Shown in pieces: positions 52,680-62,389 of a DNA stretch of 64,000 bases (position 1 is the first letter of the stretch; every line of letters begins with the position of its first letter). This DNA comes from Rhodobacteraceae bacterium (ex Bugula neritina AB1) (GTDB lineage: Bacteria > Pseudomonadota > Alphaproteobacteria > Rhodobacterales > Rhodobacteraceae). Under the pieces are notes generated by a model. That model saw only the letters and a program-made list of their open reading frames with translations. It made no database searches and was not told the DNA's origin. The DNA is taken from assembly GCA_001730095.1 (NCBI GenBank), contig MDLF01000086.1, positions 62,001-126,000 on the forward strand, read 5' to 3'. Both the position numbers and the translations under genes were made by a program.

Positions 52680-54268
52680 CGCTGCTGGATGTCACCAATC
52701 TGTCACTGAAGATCGGCGCGTTTCAGGTGCTGAAGGACGTCTCCTTGCACATCGATCCCGGCGAGATTGTCGCCGTCACAGGCGAGAGCGGATCCGGCAA
52801 ATCGATGACCGCACTGGCTGTGATGCAGCTGCTGCCGGCGCAGGCAGGGGCCACAGGCAATATCGCCTTGAACGGCACCCAACTGCTGCGGCAGTCCGAA
52901 GCGCAGATGTGCGCGATCCGGGGCCAGTCAATTGGCATGGTGTTCCAAGAGCCGATGACCGCACTGAATCCTGTACAGACGATCGGCGAACAGGTGATGG
53001 AAACCATCCTGATCCACAAAGCGATGTCGCGCCCGCAAGCCGAAGCCCGCGCGCGCCAGGTGCTGGAGCGCGTGGGCCTGCCGCAGGACCGCTTTCCCCT
53101 GACACGCTATCCGCATGAGCTGTCAGGCGGTCAGCGCCAGCGGGTGGTGATTGCCATGGCCATCGCGCTGCGGCCGAAGCTGCTGATTGCAGATGAGCCA
53201 ACCACCGCGCTGGACGTAACCACCCAGGCGCAGATTCTGGCACTGCTGAAAGACCTGGTGCGGGACTATGGCATGGGGTTGTTGATCATCACTCACGATC
53301 TGGCGGTGGTGGCGGATCTGGCAGACCGGATCGTCGTCATGCGCCAGGGCGCGGTGGTTGAAACCGGCCACACGGGCTGTCTGCTGCGCAACATGTGCCA
53401 TCCCTACACACGGATGCTGTTTGAAGCGTCAAACCATCAGGTCGCACTGCCGCCCTCCCCTGCCCCGGCGCCGCTGCTGGAGGTCAGGAACGCGGTGCGC
53501 GACTACCGGACGCCGCGCAAGTCGCTGCTTGCCAAACCCGGAACATACCGCGCGGTGAATGACATCTCCTTCACCCTCAATCGCGGCGAACGGCTGGGGC
53601 TGGTGGGCGAGTCGGGCTGCGGGAAATCGACCCTGACACGGGCTGTTCTGGGGCTGGAACCACTGCAGGGCGGAGAGATCCTACTGGACGGCCAGGCCGT
53701 GACAACCCGGCTTGCCCCCGGTCTTAGGCGCAAGATGCAGGTGGTGTTCCAGGATCCCTACGGCAGCTTCAACCCGCGCCACCGGGTGGAACGGCTGATT
53801 ACCGAACCCTTCCACATGCTGCCCAATCCGCCCACCGGCGCCGAGCGCAGGGATCTGATTGCCGAGACCCTTTGTGCCGTCGGATTGCAACCGGAGGATG
53901 GCAGTAAATACATCCACCAGTTCTCCGGCGGGCAGCGTCAACGTATCGCCATTGCGCGCGCATTGATCACACGGCCAGAGCTGATCATCTTTGACGAGGC
54001 GGTTTCGGCGCTGGATGTATCAGTCCGCGCCCGCATTCTCGACCTGCTGGCAGAGCTGTGCGCAGCCTATTCGCTCACCTATCTGTTCATCAGCCACGAC
54101 CTGAGCGTGGTGCGCACGATCACCGACCGCTGCCTGGTGATGCAACAGGGTAAGATCGTCGAACAGGGGGAGACCGAAACCATGTTCAGCAACCCGCAGC
54201 ACCCCTATACAAAACGGCTGATCGCCGCGGCGCCGGTGCTGCCAGACATCAATACGGGGGCCGCATGA
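52676..54268 (+). CDS. Fused dual-ATPase of a peptide-type ABC transporter (DppD-DppF)
   Basis: This 530-residue protein joins two ATPase domains that are separate in E. coli Dpp. Domain 1 (about 1-250) has [16 protein letters not shown] and [12 protein letters not shown]. Domain 2 (about 270-530) has [17 protein letters not shown] and [12 protein letters not shown]. The C-terminal oligopeptide extension ([10 protein letters not shown]) is present after domain 2, and a similar CHPYTRML after domain 1. Such fusions are common in alphaproteobacteria. It is coupled by ATGA to both neighbours. Confidence 0.93.
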   Translation: MTLLDVTNLSLKIGAFQVLKDVSLHIDPGEIVAVTGESGSGKSMTALAVMQLLPAQAGATGNIALNGTQLLRQSEAQMCAIRGQSIGMVFQEPMTALNPVQTIGEQVMETILIHKAMSRPQAEARARQVLERVGLPQDRFPLTRYPHELSGGQRQRVVIAMAIALRPKLLIADEPTTALDVTTQAQILALLKDLVRDYGMGLLIITHDLAVVADLADRIVVMRQGAVVETGHTGCLLRNMCHPYTRMLFEASNHQVALPPSPAPAPLLEVRNAVRDYRTPRKSLLAKPGTYRAVNDISFTLNRGERLGLVGESGCGKSTLTRAVLGLEPLQGGEILLDGQAVTTRLAPGLRRKMQVVFQDPYGSFNPRHRVERLITEPFHMLPNPPTGAERRDLIAETLCAVGLQPEDGSKYIHQFSGGQRQRIAIARALITRPELIIFDEAVSALDVSVRARILDLLAELCAAYSLTYLFISHDLSVVRTITDRCLVMQQGKIVEQGETETMFSNPQHPYTKRLIAAAPVLPDINTGAA

Positions 54269-54738
54269 CCCTGACGCTGGCGCTGATCATGCCACGGGAG
54301 CAGGCGCTGCTGGCAGCCGCACTGGCGCCCTATCTTGCCGAAGTCGCACCGCAGGCCCGGATCGACCCGACAGATCGTGCAGGCCAGATGCTGAACCGCA
54401 AAGATGTGACAGCCTTCTGGATATTGAACACCCCCCAGCGCATCGGTTTTGCTATAGTGCTGAACCTGCCCGAAGACCGCCGCGAACTGTCCGAGTTCTG
54501 CATCCTGCCGCAGCACCGCCGCCAGGGCTGGGGGCAAGAGGCCGCCTGTCTGATCCTGCAGGAGTTTCCGGGCCGCTGGCGCATGGGGCTGTCCAAGTCC
54601 TCAAAGGAAGCAGTGGCGTTCTGGGGCACCTGTCTCAGCATCCTGCCCGGCATCCGGGACTTGCGCGAGGGGGCGCCCTTCACCGAGCATCAGACCAAAA
54701 GCTACACATTCGACGTTGCAGGAGCCCATGATGACTGA
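54265..54738 (+). CDS. GNAT-family N-acetyltransferase
   Basis: This 157-residue protein has the acetyl-CoA-binding loop RRQGWGQEAACLIL (motif A) preceded by SEFCILPQHR. The substrate is not known. It overlaps the fused ATPase gene (ATGA), so its product is made with the transporter and could modify an imported compound. Its end overlaps the start of the aldehyde dehydrogenase gene. Confidence 0.82.
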   Translation: MTLTLALIMPREQALLAAALAPYLAEVAPQARIDPTDRAGQMLNRKDVTAFWILNTPQRIGFAIVLNLPEDRRELSEFCILPQHRRQGWGQEAACLILQEFPGRWRMGLSKSSKEAVAFWGTCLSILPGIRDLREGAPFTEHQTKSYTFDVAGAHDD

Positions 54739-56188
54739 CGCCTCTCCCCTCTGGTTCGATCCCGCGGCCTGCCTGATCGGCGGCAAATGGCAACCTTCAA
54801 TGAGCGGCGACACCCTGCCGCTGGTGAACCCTTCGGATGGCAGCAGCATCTGCGCGATAGCCAGGGGAGGTGCCGCAGACATTGATGCTGCCGTGAACGC
54901 CGCAACCGCAGCGCTGGATGGCGCTTGGGGCCGTATGACCGCGCTGGAGCGGGGCCGCATCCTGACCCGCACCGGTCAGCTGGTGCTTGAACGGGTTGAA
55001 GCGCTGGCGGTGCTGGAGGCAATGGACGTCGGCAAACCGCTGGCTCAGGCGCGGGCTGATGCCCTGGCGCTGGCCCGCTATTGCGAGTTTTACGGCGGCG
55101 CAGCGGACAAGGTGACGGGGCAAACCATTCCTTATCTGGATGGCTACACCGTCTACACCCTACGGGAGCCGCATGGGGTCACCGGCCATATCGTGCCCTG
55201 GAACTATCCGATGCAAATCATCGGGCGTTCGGTGGGGGCAGCACTGGCAATGGGCAATGCCTGCGTCTTGAAACCCGCCGAAGAGGCCTGTCTCACCGCG
55301 CTGGCATTTGCCCATATCGCCATCGAGGCCGGGCTGCCCGCAGGCGCCCTGAACGTTGTGCCGGGATTGGGCGCGGAAGCCGGGGCGGCGCTGGCCGGTC
55401 ATCCCGGCGTGCATCATATCTCTTTCACCGGGTCGGTCAGGACCGGCGCGCTGGTGCAGCAGGCAGCGGGGGCCAATGTGGTGCCGGTGACGCTGGAACT
55501 GGGCGGCAAATCCCCGCAGCTGGTGTTCGAGGATGCCGATCTGGACGCCGCGCTGCCATTTCTGGTGAACGCGGGCATTCAGAACGCAGGCCAGACCTGT
55601 TCCGCCTCCTCGCGCATTCTGGTGCAGCGCGGCATCTATGAGACAGTGAAGGCTCGGATGGCAGCAGCCTACGACACGCTGACTGTGGGACCGGCGGCAG
55701 AGAACCTGCGGGTCGGGCCGCTGATCTCGGCCCGGCAAAAACAGATAGTGGAAAGCTTTCTGAAACAGGGGGCCAACTTGCCAGTGGCTGCAGAGGGAAC
55801 CATCGTGCCCCACGCGCCTGCCAGCGGCACCTATGTACGACCCACCCTGTTCTCGGACGTGCCCGAAGATCACGTGCTTGCGCGCGAAGAGATCTTTGGC
55901 CCGGTGCAGGTGCTGATCCCCTTTGAGACCGAAGAGGACGCGCTGCGGATCGCAAATGCCACCGAATACGGGCTGGTTGCCAGCGTCTGGACCCGCGACG
56001 GGGCTCGGCAGATGCGGCTGGCCAAACGCCTGCGGGCCGGTCAGGTATTCCTCAACAACTACGGCGCCGGGGGCGGGGTGGAACTGCCGTTTGGCGGGGT
56101 CGGGAAATCCGGCCACGGGCGGGAAAAAGGCTTTGAAGCGCTCTACGGGTTCTCGCAGCTGAAGACTGTAGCGGCGCACCACGGCTGA
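54731..56188 (+). CDS. Aldehyde dehydrogenase (betaine-aldehyde type)
   Basis: This 485-residue NAD(P)-dependent enzyme oxidises aldehydes to acids. It has VPWNYP, FTGSVRTG (cofactor loop), the catalytic Glu in LELGGKSPQLVF, the catalytic Cys in NAGQTCSASSR, and EEIFGPV. It is closest to the gamma-aminobutyraldehyde/betaine aldehyde subgroup; the exact substrate is unknown. GGAG at 54721-54724 is spaced best for the ATG at 54731, which overlaps the GNAT stop. Presence in a peptide-type transporter operon suggests catabolism of an imported amine or amide. Confidence 0.9.
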   Translation: MTDASPLWFDPAACLIGGKWQPSMSGDTLPLVNPSDGSSICAIARGGAADIDAAVNAATAALDGAWGRMTALERGRILTRTGQLVLERVEALAVLEAMDVGKPLAQARADALALARYCEFYGGAADKVTGQTIPYLDGYTVYTLREPHGVTGHIVPWNYPMQIIGRSVGAALAMGNACVLKPAEEACLTALAFAHIAIEAGLPAGALNVVPGLGAEAGAALAGHPGVHHISFTGSVRTGALVQQAAGANVVPVTLELGGKSPQLVFEDADLDAALPFLVNAGIQNAGQTCSASSRILVQRGIYETVKARMAAAYDTLTVGPAAENLRVGPLISARQKQIVESFLKQGANLPVAAEGTIVPHAPASGTYVRPTLFSDVPEDHVLAREEIFGPVQVLIPFETEEDALRIANATEYGLVASVWTRDGARQMRLAKRLRAGQVFLNNYGAGGGVELPFGGVGKSGHGREKGFEALYGFSQLKTVAAHHG

Positions 56189-56199
56189 CCCTTGCGCCT

Positions 56200-56220
56200 T
56201 TCATCTTTCTACAAATACTC
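56200..56220 (+). repeat. Short dispersed repeat, copy 3
   Basis: TTCATCTTTC, TA, CAAATACTC follows the aldehyde dehydrogenase stop codon by 12 bases and is followed by a G/C-rich tail. It matches copies at 1849-1869 and 41706-41726. Confidence 0.65.
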
Positions 56221-56268
56221 CGGGGGTGAGGCCGCCAGGCCGAGGGGGCAGCGCCCCCTCTTTCACGC

Positions 56269-57570
56269 TCAGACTATGACAGCCTGACGCTCCTGCTGGC
56301 CGACACCGAAAACACGCTTGTAGCGCCTGATTTCTTCTGCCGGGCCCATCGCCTTTTCCGGGTTGTCAGACAGTTTCACCGTGGGCCGCCCGTTGGCAGA
56401 AACCGCCTTGCACACCAGCGAAAACGGCGCCAATGCGTCATCCGGCACGAGCTTGCGGAAATCATTGGTCAGCAATGTGCCCCAGCCAAAGGAGACCTTG
56501 GTGCGCCCCGCAAACTGGGTGTGTAGATCCTGGATCTGTTGCACATCAAGCCCGTCGGAGAAAATCACCCGTTTCTCCGCCGGATCCTCGCCGCGTTCTT
56601 TCCACCAGTTGATCGCCACCTCGGCGCCTTTGGCCGGGTCGCCGCTGTCGATGCGGATACCGGTCCAGCCGGCCAGCCAGTCCGGCGCGTGGTCAAGGAA
56701 ACCCTTGGTGCCATAGGTGTCCGGCAGGATGATCCGCAGGTTGCCTTCATGCTCGTCATGCCAGTCGGACAACACATCATAGGGCGCCTGCGCCAGTGCC
56801 GCGTCATCTCCGGCCAGCGCGGAATAGACCATCGGCAGCTCATGGGCGTTGGTGCCGATCGCCTCCACTTCGCGGCGCATCGCGATCAGGCAGTTCGAGG
56901 TGCCGGTGAATTTGCCCCCCAGCCCTTCCATCATCGCCTGCACACACCAGTCCTGCCACAGGAAGGAATGGCGGCGGCGGGTGCCGAAATCGGCGATGCT
57001 GAGGCCATCCACCTCGCGCAAGCGTTCGATTTTCTCCCAGACCCGGGTCATGGCCCGGGCGTAAAGCACCTGCAGTTCGAAACGGCCCATGCTGTTTATG
57101 ACGGCACGGCTGCGCAGTTCCATCAGCACCGCCAGCGCGGGGATTTCCCACAGCATCACTTCGGGCCATTTGCCCTCAAACGTCAGCTCATACTGGTCGC
57201 CTTTGCGCTCCAGATAGTAGGGCGGCAGCCGCAACCCTTCGAACCATTCCATGAAATCGGGCCGGAACATCTGGCGCTTGCCATAGAAAGTATTGCCGCG
57301 CAGCCAGGTGCTTTCGCCACGGGACAGTGACAGCGAGCGGATATGGTCCAGCTGTTCGCGCAGCTCGCCCTCATCGATCAGTTTTGCCAGCGGCACCTGC
57401 GCCGAACGGTTGATCAGCGAAAAGGTGACGGTTGTGTCCGGCTTGTTGCGGAACACCGACTGGCACATCAGAAGTTTGTAGAAATCTGTATCGATCAGCG
57501 ACCGGACGATCGGGTCGATCTTCCATTTGTGATTGTAGACGCGGGTTGCGATGTCCACCGGCGGCCTCAT
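56269..57570 (-). CDS. pncB: Nicotinate phosphoribosyltransferase
   Basis: This 433-residue enzyme converts nicotinate and PRPP to nicotinate mononucleotide in NAD salvage. It has SLIDTDFYKLLMCQ, ADFGTRRRHSF (with the histidine that is phosphorylated by ATP within FGTRRRHS), and IRIDSGDPAKGAEVA (PRPP-site segment). The length is normal. It is the last gene of a minus-strand run with a hybrid kinase and pncA. The gap to the kinase is 50 bases. Confidence 0.95.
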   Translation of the reverse strand: MRPPVDIATRVYNHKWKIDPIVRSLIDTDFYKLLMCQSVFRNKPDTTVTFSLINRSAQVPLAKLIDEGELREQLDHIRSLSLSRGESTWLRGNTFYGKRQMFRPDFMEWFEGLRLPPYYLERKGDQYELTFEGKWPEVMLWEIPALAVLMELRSRAVINSMGRFELQVLYARAMTRVWEKIERLREVDGLSIADFGTRRRHSFLWQDWCVQAMMEGLGGKFTGTSNCLIAMRREVEAIGTNAHELPMVYSALAGDDAALAQAPYDVLSDWHDEHEGNLRIILPDTYGTKGFLDHAPDWLAGWTGIRIDSGDPAKGAEVAINWWKERGEDPAEKRVIFSDGLDVQQIQDLHTQFAGRTKVSFGWGTLLTNDFRKLVPDDALAPFSLVCKAVSANGRPTVKLSDNPEKAMGPAEEIRRYKRVFGVGQQERQAVIV

Positions 57571-57620
57571 GCGTAAGGGTCACTGATTGATAAGACAGCC
57601 TGGCAGCCGGGGCAAGGCGA

Positions 57621-59885
57621 TCAGCCTACACGGCGGCTGTGTGCCTGCGGGGCAAAGCGTGCCAGAAGCGCCAGAAGCTCTGCTTTGCTGATGGGTTTGC
57701 TCATGAAATCGTCCATCCCAACGGCCAGGCAGGCCTGGCGGTCAGACTCAAAGGCATTTGCGGTCAGGGCAACAATCGCAGGCTGTGGGCCGGGCAAGGC
57801 CCGGATTGCCTGCGTCGCCTCCAGCCCGTCCATTTCCGGCATCGACATATCCATCAGGATGACGTCGGGCGAAAAGGCTTGGAATTGCGCCACTGCTTCG
57901 TGCCCGTCGCGGGCATAGGCCAAGTCCACCGATGCAGGCTGCAGGAACTTCTCGACCAGCAGCCGGTTCACTGCATTGTCTTCGGCGACCAGAACCCGCA
58001 GCCCGTCCAAAGCCGCCGGACCATCGGTACTGACCGGATCAGCCGCAGGTGCTGCGGCCTCTGCCTGCGCCGTCTGCACCTGCAGCCGCACGGCAAAACA
58101 AGAGCCTGCCCCCAGCTCGGAAGACACCATGATGCTGCCTCCCATTGCCTCTGCCAAACGGCGCGAGATTGCCAGGCCCAGGCCGGTGCCGCCATACCGG
58201 CGGCTGGTTGCGGCCTCCGCCTGACAGAAACGCTCAAACACATCCGACAGCTTGTCGCGCGAGATGCCGATACCGGTGTCTGTCACTGTGAAGGAGAGAT
58301 CGTACCCCTTCTCTGTCGGAGTTCCGCCCAGCACCACCTCTACCCTGCCCTGTTTGGTGAATTTTATCGCATTGCCAGTGAGGTTCATCAGAATCTGACG
58401 GATCCGCCTGTCGTCGCCGCAAAGCTGCACCGGCAGGCTATCGTCAATCTCCAGCGCCAGTTCCAACCCTTTGGCACCGGCAGGGGCCTGCAGCAGGCGG
58501 ACGGTATTTTCAAAACAGGTTCTGGGATTGAAGTTGACCGGATTGAGAGTGAGCTCTTCGGCTTCCATCTTGGAAAAATCCAGAACATCGTTGATCAGCG
58601 CCAGCAACATGTCCGCAGAGTTGAGGATGGTGTCGGCATACAGCGCCTGTTCCTTGTTGAGGCCGCTGTCGCGCAAGAGCTGCGCCATGCCGATCACCCC
58701 ATTCATCGGGGTCCGGATTTCATGGCTCATGGTGGCAAGGAAATCCGCTTTGGCGCGGGCGGCCTCCTCTGCGGCGGTACGGGCGTTTTCCAGCTGCGTA
58801 GCGTGTTCCTTGGCGGCGGTGACGTCCCGCTCCACCGCGATCATGGTTTCCAGATTGCCCCGGCTGTCCAGCATCGGCATCTGGCTGGTTTCGGTCCAGA
58901 TCAAGCGTCCGTCCTTGCATCGGTTCAGGACTTCAGCCCGCACTGAACGGCCAAGACGAAGGCTTTTGTTCAGCAGATCAATGGTTTCCTGATCTGTCTG
59001 GCCGCTGTTCAAAAAATCGCCAGGCCGCTGCCCCACAGCCTCTTCGAAAGAATACCCCGTGAGGCGGGTAAAGCTGTCATTGATCCAGGTGATCCGCCCT
59101 GTCCGGTCCATCAGAACTACGCTGTCACTGGCATTTTCCGCCACCAGCGCCAGACGGCGGGCCTCCATCTGCTGCTCCTTCAGGCGGGTATTGGCCGTTT
59201 CCAGCTGCTGCTGCTGGACCGCAGTTGCCCGGTTGTACCGGCGTGTATTTTCAAAGGTCCGCCGCCCGTAAGCCGCCAACCAGAACATGAAGCCGGTCAG
59301 GGTGACAATGCCAGCAGCATGCAGCTGCCAATCGGTTGTAAAGCCGCCCCCCATCGTCAGGTCGATGGCAAGCATGGTGGCCGGAACCAAGCAGAAGAAG
59401 ACCATCCAGACCAGCGATGCCTGGCGGTGGTATGGCAGGGTGATCGCGGCATTCATCGCAACGCCGGCAAGGAAGGCCACGGGGAACAGAATGTCCAGAT
59501 GATGATCGGTATCCACGCCGGCCTCCACCCAGGGCCAGTAGGGCAAGGTGGCGCAGATGCTCATCCCCGCGCCATAAATTACGGCCGACACCGTGGACAT
59601 CAGCCGCAGCTTGCGTTCAGAAACGCCCCTCTTGGCCAGTACAGGAAGCCGCCAAAGACAATAGCTGTCGGCGGCATCTCCAACCAGCGCCGCAAGGAAC
59701 CCCCAGGCGGCAATGGCCATGTCGGTGGCCAATCCCAGCAGCAGGCAGGTCCCGAAAACAAAAGCCTGGCGTGCCCGAAAGGTTTTGTACCGACCTTTGG
59801 CATAGCGCAGCATCAGCTCCAGAGAGCTGTACTGTTTTTCATAGCTGGCCAAAGGGCCGACATCCGGCCCGGTTCCTTCCTTCAT
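57621..59885 (-). CDS. Membrane hybrid sensor histidine kinase
   Basis: This 754-residue protein begins with a multi-helix membrane sensor (about five to six helices between residues 42 and 206). A PAS domain (about 245-355) with a PAC motif follows, then HisKA with His388 ([13 protein letters not shown]). The ATPase domain has NLTGNAIKFT, DTGIGIS and [10 protein letters not shown]-terminal receiver domain has Asp679 (DVILMDMSMPEMDG) and an intact lysine (MSKPI). A separate AT-rich upstream segment (59886-59953) may contain its own promoter. It sits between pncA and pncB, both of NAD salvage. There is no output domain, so an Hpt partner elsewhere is expected. Confidence 0.93.
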   Translation of the reverse strand: MKEGTGPDVGPLASYEKQYSSLELMLRYAKGRYKTFRARQAFVFGTCLLLGLATDMAIAAWGFLAALVGDAADSYCLWRLPVLAKRGVSERKLRLMSTVSAVIYGAGMSICATLPYWPWVEAGVDTDHHLDILFPVAFLAGVAMNAAITLPYHRQASLVWMVFFCLVPATMLAIDLTMGGGFTTDWQLHAAGIVTLTGFMFWLAAYGRRTFENTRRYNRATAVQQQQLETANTRLKEQQMEARRLALVAENASDSVVLMDRTGRITWINDSFTRLTGYSFEEAVGQRPGDFLNSGQTDQETIDLLNKSLRLGRSVRAEVLNRCKDGRLIWTETSQMPMLDSRGNLETMIAVERDVTAAKEHATQLENARTAAEEAARAKADFLATMSHEIRTPMNGVIGMAQLLRDSGLNKEQALYADTILNSADMLLALINDVLDFSKMEAEELTLNPVNFNPRTCFENTVRLLQAPAGAKGLELALEIDDSLPVQLCGDDRRIRQILMNLTGNAIKFTKQGRVEVVLGGTPTEKGYDLSFTVTDTGIGISRDKLSDVFERFCQAEAATSRRYGGTGLGLAISRRLAEAMGGSIMVSSELGAGSCFAVRLQVQTAQAEAAAPAADPVSTDGPAALDGLRVLVAEDNAVNRLLVEKFLQPASVDLAYARDGHEAVAQFQAFSPDVILMDMSMPEMDGLEATQAIRALPGPQPAIVALTANAFESDRQACLAVGMDDFMSKPISKAELLALLARFAPQAHSRRVG

Positions 59886-59953
59886 TCGTCAGCCTTGCAG
59901 TTCAGTGCTCCCGCGACATTAAAGAACATTGGTTAATATTTGGAAACATCCAG

Positions 59954-60550
59954 TCAGGACCGAAACGCCACCCCCGCCGCTTCCATTTGCGACAGCGCCG
60001 CCTGCAGCGACCCGTTCAGGTCGATGGCCCGGCAGGCGGACAGCTCTACCTTGACCTCAAAACCCAGCCGCGCCGCATCGAGCGCCGTAAAAGCGACACA
60101 GAAATCTGTCGCCAGTCCGACCAGTGTCAGCCGGGTGATGCCGCGGCTGCGCAAATAGCCCTCTAGCCCGGTGGGTGTGATCTGATCGTTCTCGAAAAAC
60201 CCCGAGTAACTGTCGATCGCGGCACGAAACCCCTTGCGGATGATCAGATCGCCATCTGTGCGCAGATCCGGGTGGAAGGCTGCTCCATTGGTGCCCTGCA
60301 CACAGTGGTCGGGCCAAAGCACCTGGGGGCCGTATGGCATGCCGATGGTTTCGAACGGTGCCTTTCCCGCATGCGAGGACGCAAAGGAGGAATGGCCCGC
60401 CGGATGCCAGTCCTGTGTCAGGATCACCGCGTCATAGTCATCCATCATCGCATTGATAGGCGCTGCGATCTCATCCCCGCCGGGGACAGCCAGCGCCCCG
60501 CCAGGACAGAAATCATTCTGTACATCGACAACGATCAGGGCCTGGGCCAT
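59954..60550 (-). CDS. pncA: Nicotinamidase
   Basis: This 198-residue cysteine hydrolase deamidates nicotinamide to nicotinate. The catalytic triad is Asp9 (VVDVQNDF), Lys106 (IRKGF) and Cys151 (ATDFCV). Metal ligands lie in QDWHPAGHSSF (Asp47, His49, His53). The length is normal. AGGAG about 7 bases upstream selects the ATG at 60550 over a TTG at 60556. It is divergent from trhO. The promoter region (60551-60600) holds two direct repeats. Confidence 0.95.
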   Translation of the reverse strand: MAQALIVVDVQNDFCPGGALAVPGGDEIAAPINAMMDDYDAVILTQDWHPAGHSSFASSHAGKAPFETIGMPYGPQVLWPDHCVQGTNGAAFHPDLRTDGDLIIRKGFRAAIDSYSGFFENDQITPTGLEGYLRSRGITRLTLVGLATDFCVAFTALDAARLGFEVKVELSACRAIDLNGSLQAALSQMEAAGVAFRS

Positions 60551-60563
60551 CGGCAACTCCTAT

Positions 60564-60591
60564 GCTGTACACACTATATGTAGCGGTACAC
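60564..60591. promoter_or_regulatory. Direct repeats in the pncA promoter region
   Basis: GCTGTACAC (60564-60572) and GCGGTACAC (60583-60591) differ at one base and are 19 bases apart, just upstream of pncA, overlapping its likely -10 region (TATAGT on the minus strand). They could be an operator for NAD control, but I cannot assign a regulator. Confidence 0.3.
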
Positions 60592-60727
60592 GCCACTCTT
60601 GGGAACTGCCGTTGGCGGCCAATGGCCTGAGCAGACATAAAGATGCATCCAAACCCCTTGTTTTATTGGTGCAGCATGGCAGGTTGTTTCTCTTGAAAAC
60701 CGCGCCACTTGGTTCTAAGGGCGGGGC

Positions 60728-61639
60728 ATGTACACGATTGCTGCCCTCTATCACTTCACCCGTTTCCCCGATCCTGCCGCCATTAAACCGGCGCTGCTGG
60801 AGCTGTGCCAGACACAGGATGTCAAAGGCTCGCTGCTGCTGGCAAGAGAAGGGATCAATGGCACCATTGCAGGCCCGCGCGCAGGCATCGACGCGGTGCT
60901 GGCCCATATCAAGTCCCTGCCCGGCTGTGCCGCGCTGGAATGGAAAGAGGCCACCGCCGCTGAGCCGCCGTTTGGCAAGATGAAGGTTCGGCTGAAGAAA
61001 GAGATCGTAACCATGGGGCAGCCGGATGTGGATCCGCTGGCTTCTGTCGGCCATTACGTCGAGCCGGAAGAGTGGAACGATCTGATCCGGCAAGACGATG
61101 TTGTGCTGATCGACACCCGCAACGATTATGAAGTTGCGATCGGCACCTTTGAGGGCGCGATCGACCCTGAAACCGACAGTTTCCGCGATTTCCCGGCCTG
61201 GTGGGAAAAGAACAAGGACCGCTTTCACAACAAACGGGTTGCGATGTTCTGCACCGGCGGCATCCGCTGCGAGAAATCAACCAACTACCTGCTGGGCCAG
61301 GGGGTAGAAGATGTCTATCACCTGAAAGGCGGCATCCTGCGGTATCTGGAAGAAATGCCCGCCGAGAACAGCACCTGGGAAGGCGAATGCTTTGTCTTTG
61401 ACAACCGGGTGTCGGTGGGCCACGGGCTGGTGGAAGGCCCGCATGAGCTGTGCCACGGCTGCCGCCGCCCGATCCTGCCGCAGGATAAGGATCGGCCTGA
61501 GTTCGAACAGGGTGTCAGCTGCCATCAGTGCATTAATCAAACTTCGGCAGAAGACAAGGCGCGGTTCCGCGAACGGCAAAAGCAGATGATGCTGGCCCGC
61601 AAACGCGGCGCAGATCGTCTGGGCAGCATCCCTCTGTAG
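60728..61639 (+). CDS. trhO: tRNA uridine-5-hydroxylase TrhO (rhodanese-like, YceA family)
   Basis: This 303-residue enzyme hydroxylates uridine 34 of certain tRNAs in an oxygen-dependent way. An N-terminal UPF0176 domain (about 1-100) is followed by a rhodanese domain with the catalytic Cys175 in FCTGGIRCEKS and a second Cys181. The C-terminal CHGCRRP and CHQC motifs form a zinc-like cluster. The length is standard. It is divergent from pncA and ends at an intrinsic terminator. Confidence 0.94.
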   Translation: MYTIAALYHFTRFPDPAAIKPALLELCQTQDVKGSLLLAREGINGTIAGPRAGIDAVLAHIKSLPGCAALEWKEATAAEPPFGKMKVRLKKEIVTMGQPDVDPLASVGHYVEPEEWNDLIRQDDVVLIDTRNDYEVAIGTFEGAIDPETDSFRDFPAWWEKNKDRFHNKRVAMFCTGGIRCEKSTNYLLGQGVEDVYHLKGGILRYLEEMPAENSTWEGECFVFDNRVSVGHGLVEGPHELCHGCRRPILPQDKDRPEFEQGVSCHQCINQTSAEDKARFRERQKQMMLARKRGADRLGSIPL

Positions 61640-61662
61640 TCCGCAGAACAACAGACACTAAC

Positions 61663-61697
61663 AAAAGGCCGCCGCCCATCGGGACAGCGGCCTTTTT
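61663..61697 (+). terminator. Intrinsic terminator of trhO
   Basis: A 10-bp stem AAAAGGCCGC/GCGGCCTTTT (61663-61672 with 61687-61696) ends in TTTTT. It is 24 bases after the trhO stop codon and, being A/T flanked on both sides, also acts for napC from the other strand. Confidence 0.85.
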
Positions 61698-61720
61698 CGT
61701 GGGTGGCCGGAATGGCAGCG

Positions 61721-62389
61721 TCAGTCGCTGCTCAGGCCCAGATAGCTGCGGGTGCTTTCCAGCAGCCCCGCACCATGCGCCGGCGCCAGCAGACCGGCAT
61801 GATCTTCGCCTTCAGCTGCGGCCATGTCAGGCAGTTGGTGGGCGATGCCCTTGTGGCAGTTGATACAGGTCTTCTCGCCGGTGAACAGGAAGCGCTCATG
61901 TGCATCTGCTGCCCGCTTGGACTGGCGAGTGATATCCATCGACTCGTCCGAGTGGCAGTTGCGGCACTCAAGACTGTCATTGGCCTCAAGCCGCGCCCAT
62001 TCATGCTGCGCCAGTTCCAGCCGGTGCTCCAGAAACTTTTCCCGCGTGTTGATGGTGCCAAAAATCTTGCCCCAGACCTCCTTGGAGGCCTGCATTTTGC
62101 GGGCGATCTTGTTGGACCACTGGTGCGGCACATGGCAGTCCGGGCAGGACGCCCGTACGCCGGAGCGGTTGGAATAGTGGATCGTCGGCTTCAGCTCCTC
62201 GAACACGTTGTCGCGCATCTCGTGGCAGCTGGTGCAGAAGGCTTCGGTGTTGGTGACCTCCAGCGCCGTGTTGAAGCCGCCCCAGAAGATGATCCCCATC
62301 ACAAAGCCGCCCATGGTCAGAAAACCGAGCGAGAAATAGGCGCTGGGTCGCCGGATGATCCACCAGAGCCGTTTGAGGAAACCAATCAT
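61721..62389 (-). CDS. napC: Membrane-anchored tetraheme cytochrome c NapC
   Basis: This 222-residue protein takes electrons from quinol and passes them to NapAB. One N-terminal helix ([21 protein letters not shown], about residues 18-38) anchors it. Four heme motifs are present: CTSCH, CPDCH, CRNCH and CINCH. The length is typical. The start overlaps the napB stop (TGATG), so it is translated with napB. Confidence 0.95.
   Translation of the reverse strand: MIGFLKRLWWIIRRPSAYFSLGFLTMGGFVMGIIFWGGFNTALEVTNTEAFCTSCHEMRDNVFEELKPTIHYSNRSGVRASCPDCHVPHQWSNKIARKMQASKEVWGKIFGTINTREKFLEHRLELAQHEWARLEANDSLECRNCHSDESMDITRQSKRAADAHERFLFTGEKTCINCHKGIAHQLPDMAAAEGEDHAGLLAPAHGAGLLESTRSYLGLSSD

Noticed and set aside
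60564..60591. NrtR or NadQ operator before pncA
   Set aside because: The repeats are direct and not palindromic, and I cannot match them to a known NAD regulator motif, so I list them only as possible sites.
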